The position numbers were made by a program, and so were the translations under genes. From Bacteroidota bacterium (GTDB taxonomy: Bacteria; Bacteroidota; Bacteroidia; Flavobacteriales_D; Crocinitomicaceae), in assembly GCA_016192075.1 (NCBI GenBank), contig JACPUU010000007.1, positions 1-64,000 of the forward strand: a stretch of 64,000 bases of DNA, in the 5' to 3' direction. Numbering within the stretch: position 1 is the first letter of the stretch; each line of letters opens with the position of its first letter. Positions 63,453-64,000 of the stretch are shown piece by piece. The notes below the pieces were generated by a model. The model saw nothing but the letters and a program-made list of their open reading frames with translations, searched no databases and had not been told where the DNA came from.

Positions 63453-64000
63453 TTAGCCCAGGATAGCCTGAATTTGCTTCAGATCCTGCACCTTCTGCTC
63501 TTCTCCCACTTTGGTATAAGCGTAAGCGAGATTGTTGAGCATTCGTTTGAGAATTTCTGTATTTGAACACGGTTCAAAATAATCACGGTCAAATGGCAAA
63601 TTTAAACTACGCAGGTAATTTTCGATTTCATTGTGATCAAAAATCCGCCCCCGGCTAAACGGGTTGATATAAAACAACACGTTCCGGTCGTCGTTGAAAC
63701 CTAACATTTTAAGTGTCTTAAACTCGTCTACGAAACCAAGTACAAAATGGTTCGGCAGGTTAACCCCATAAATAGGAATCTGCAGGCGCTGGGCTATCAC
63801 TGAATAAAGGATAGACAGGCTTAACGGGTTCCCCTTTTTAGACTCCAGTACGGTATTAATAAAGGAGTTCTGGGGAGCATAAAAATTATTTTTGCTTGAT
63901 TCAAACCCGCAAATGTCAAATAATACGTGGTTAAAAATCTTTACAATTTCAAATGCCGTGTTGTTCTCATTGATTTCAAGCCACACCTTTTGCTGAATTT
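63453..64000 (-). CDS. SirB1/transglutaminase-like protein, partial (5' end beyond the window)
   Basis: This is the C-terminal part of a SirB1-family (Transglut_core2) protein. The diagnostic segment is KKGNPLSLSILYSVIAQRLQ followed by IYGVNLPNHFVLGF, and a helical TPR-like C-terminus (EILKRMLNNLAYAYTKVGEE) ends QAILG. The frame stays open to the window edge, reading IQQKVWLEIN upstream of the internal GTG at 63986, so the gene begins outside. Family members are about 270-290 residues and of unclear role. Its stop lies 3 bp from the possible ATT start of the propeller/SPOR gene. Confidence 0.85.
   Translation of the reverse strand, partial: IQQKVWLEINENNTAFEIVKIFNHVLFDICGFESSKNNFYAPQNSFINTVLESKKGNPLSLSILYSVIAQRLQIPIYGVNLPNHFVLGFVDEFKTLKMLGFNDDRNVLFYINPFSRGRIFDHNEIENYLRSLNLPFDRDYFEPCSNTEILKRMLNNLAYAYTKVGEEQKVQDLKQIQAILG

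Overview
The window looks like a chromosome segment from a Bacteroidota bacterium, most likely Flavobacteriales. The evidence is a protein with a type IX secretion (T9SS) style C-terminus, many Sec lipoproteins, no Shine-Dalgarno runs before the genes, occasional TAnnTTTG promoter-like boxes, a UMF1-type transporter, CotH-family proteins and giant RHS/SpvB-like surface proteins. The genus cannot be fixed from the sequence; a Crocinitomicaceae/Fluviicola-like origin is only a guess.

Layout. 0-7 kb: a tandemly duplicated tRNA-Glu region, then housekeeping genes (rpsT, ung, hemE), an OmpA-family protein, a UMF1-type MFS transporter, and an overlapping minus-strand trio (YHYH lipoprotein, MORN-type lipoprotein, SCO protein). 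7-16 kb: a tightly coupled minus-strand operon in the order rmlA, small polytopic membrane protein, CotH kinase, O-antigen-ligase-like protein, SGNH hydrolase, divergent CotH-like/beta-helix protein, metallophosphoesterase-like protein. It reads as a surface glycan assembly and modification unit. 16-24 kb: two MORN-type secreted paralogues, assorted lipoproteins, a retropepsin-like 'ATP-dependent zinc protease' family protein, and an SMR exporter translationally coupled to a previously uncalled 58-aa gene.

24-50 kb is the accessory heart of the window. A 20-kb minus-strand operon (50.1 to 30.0 kb) encodes a small secreted protein, a DNRLRE-domain protein, a Skp/OmpH-like chaperone, a 2084-aa SpvB/RHS-type protein, a small secreted protein, a 2749-aa RHS protein with a putative caspase-like C-terminal toxin domain, and a small lipoprotein that may be its immunity partner. 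Downstream is a graveyard or reservoir of toxin cassettes. It holds a 5'-truncated orphan RHS end sharing a gap-free ~930-bp block with the main gene but carrying a different C-terminus, a headless toxin module overlapping a small immunity-like gene by ATGA, an RHS tail remnant, repeated ~170-bp terminator-bearing segments between cassettes, and an IS3-type transposase fragment.

50-64 kb: lipoproteins, a TerB-like protein, an ECF sigma factor, a secreted haloalkane-dehalogenase-like hydrolase, and a three-gene envelope operon (TamA/BamA-like outer membrane protein, sialidase-fold protein, and a glycosyltransferase fused to what looks like an internally deleted sugar-phosphate transferase). 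These are followed by an RNA methyltransferase, a beta-propeller/SPOR protein with no conventional start codon, and a SirB1-family protein cut by the window edge.
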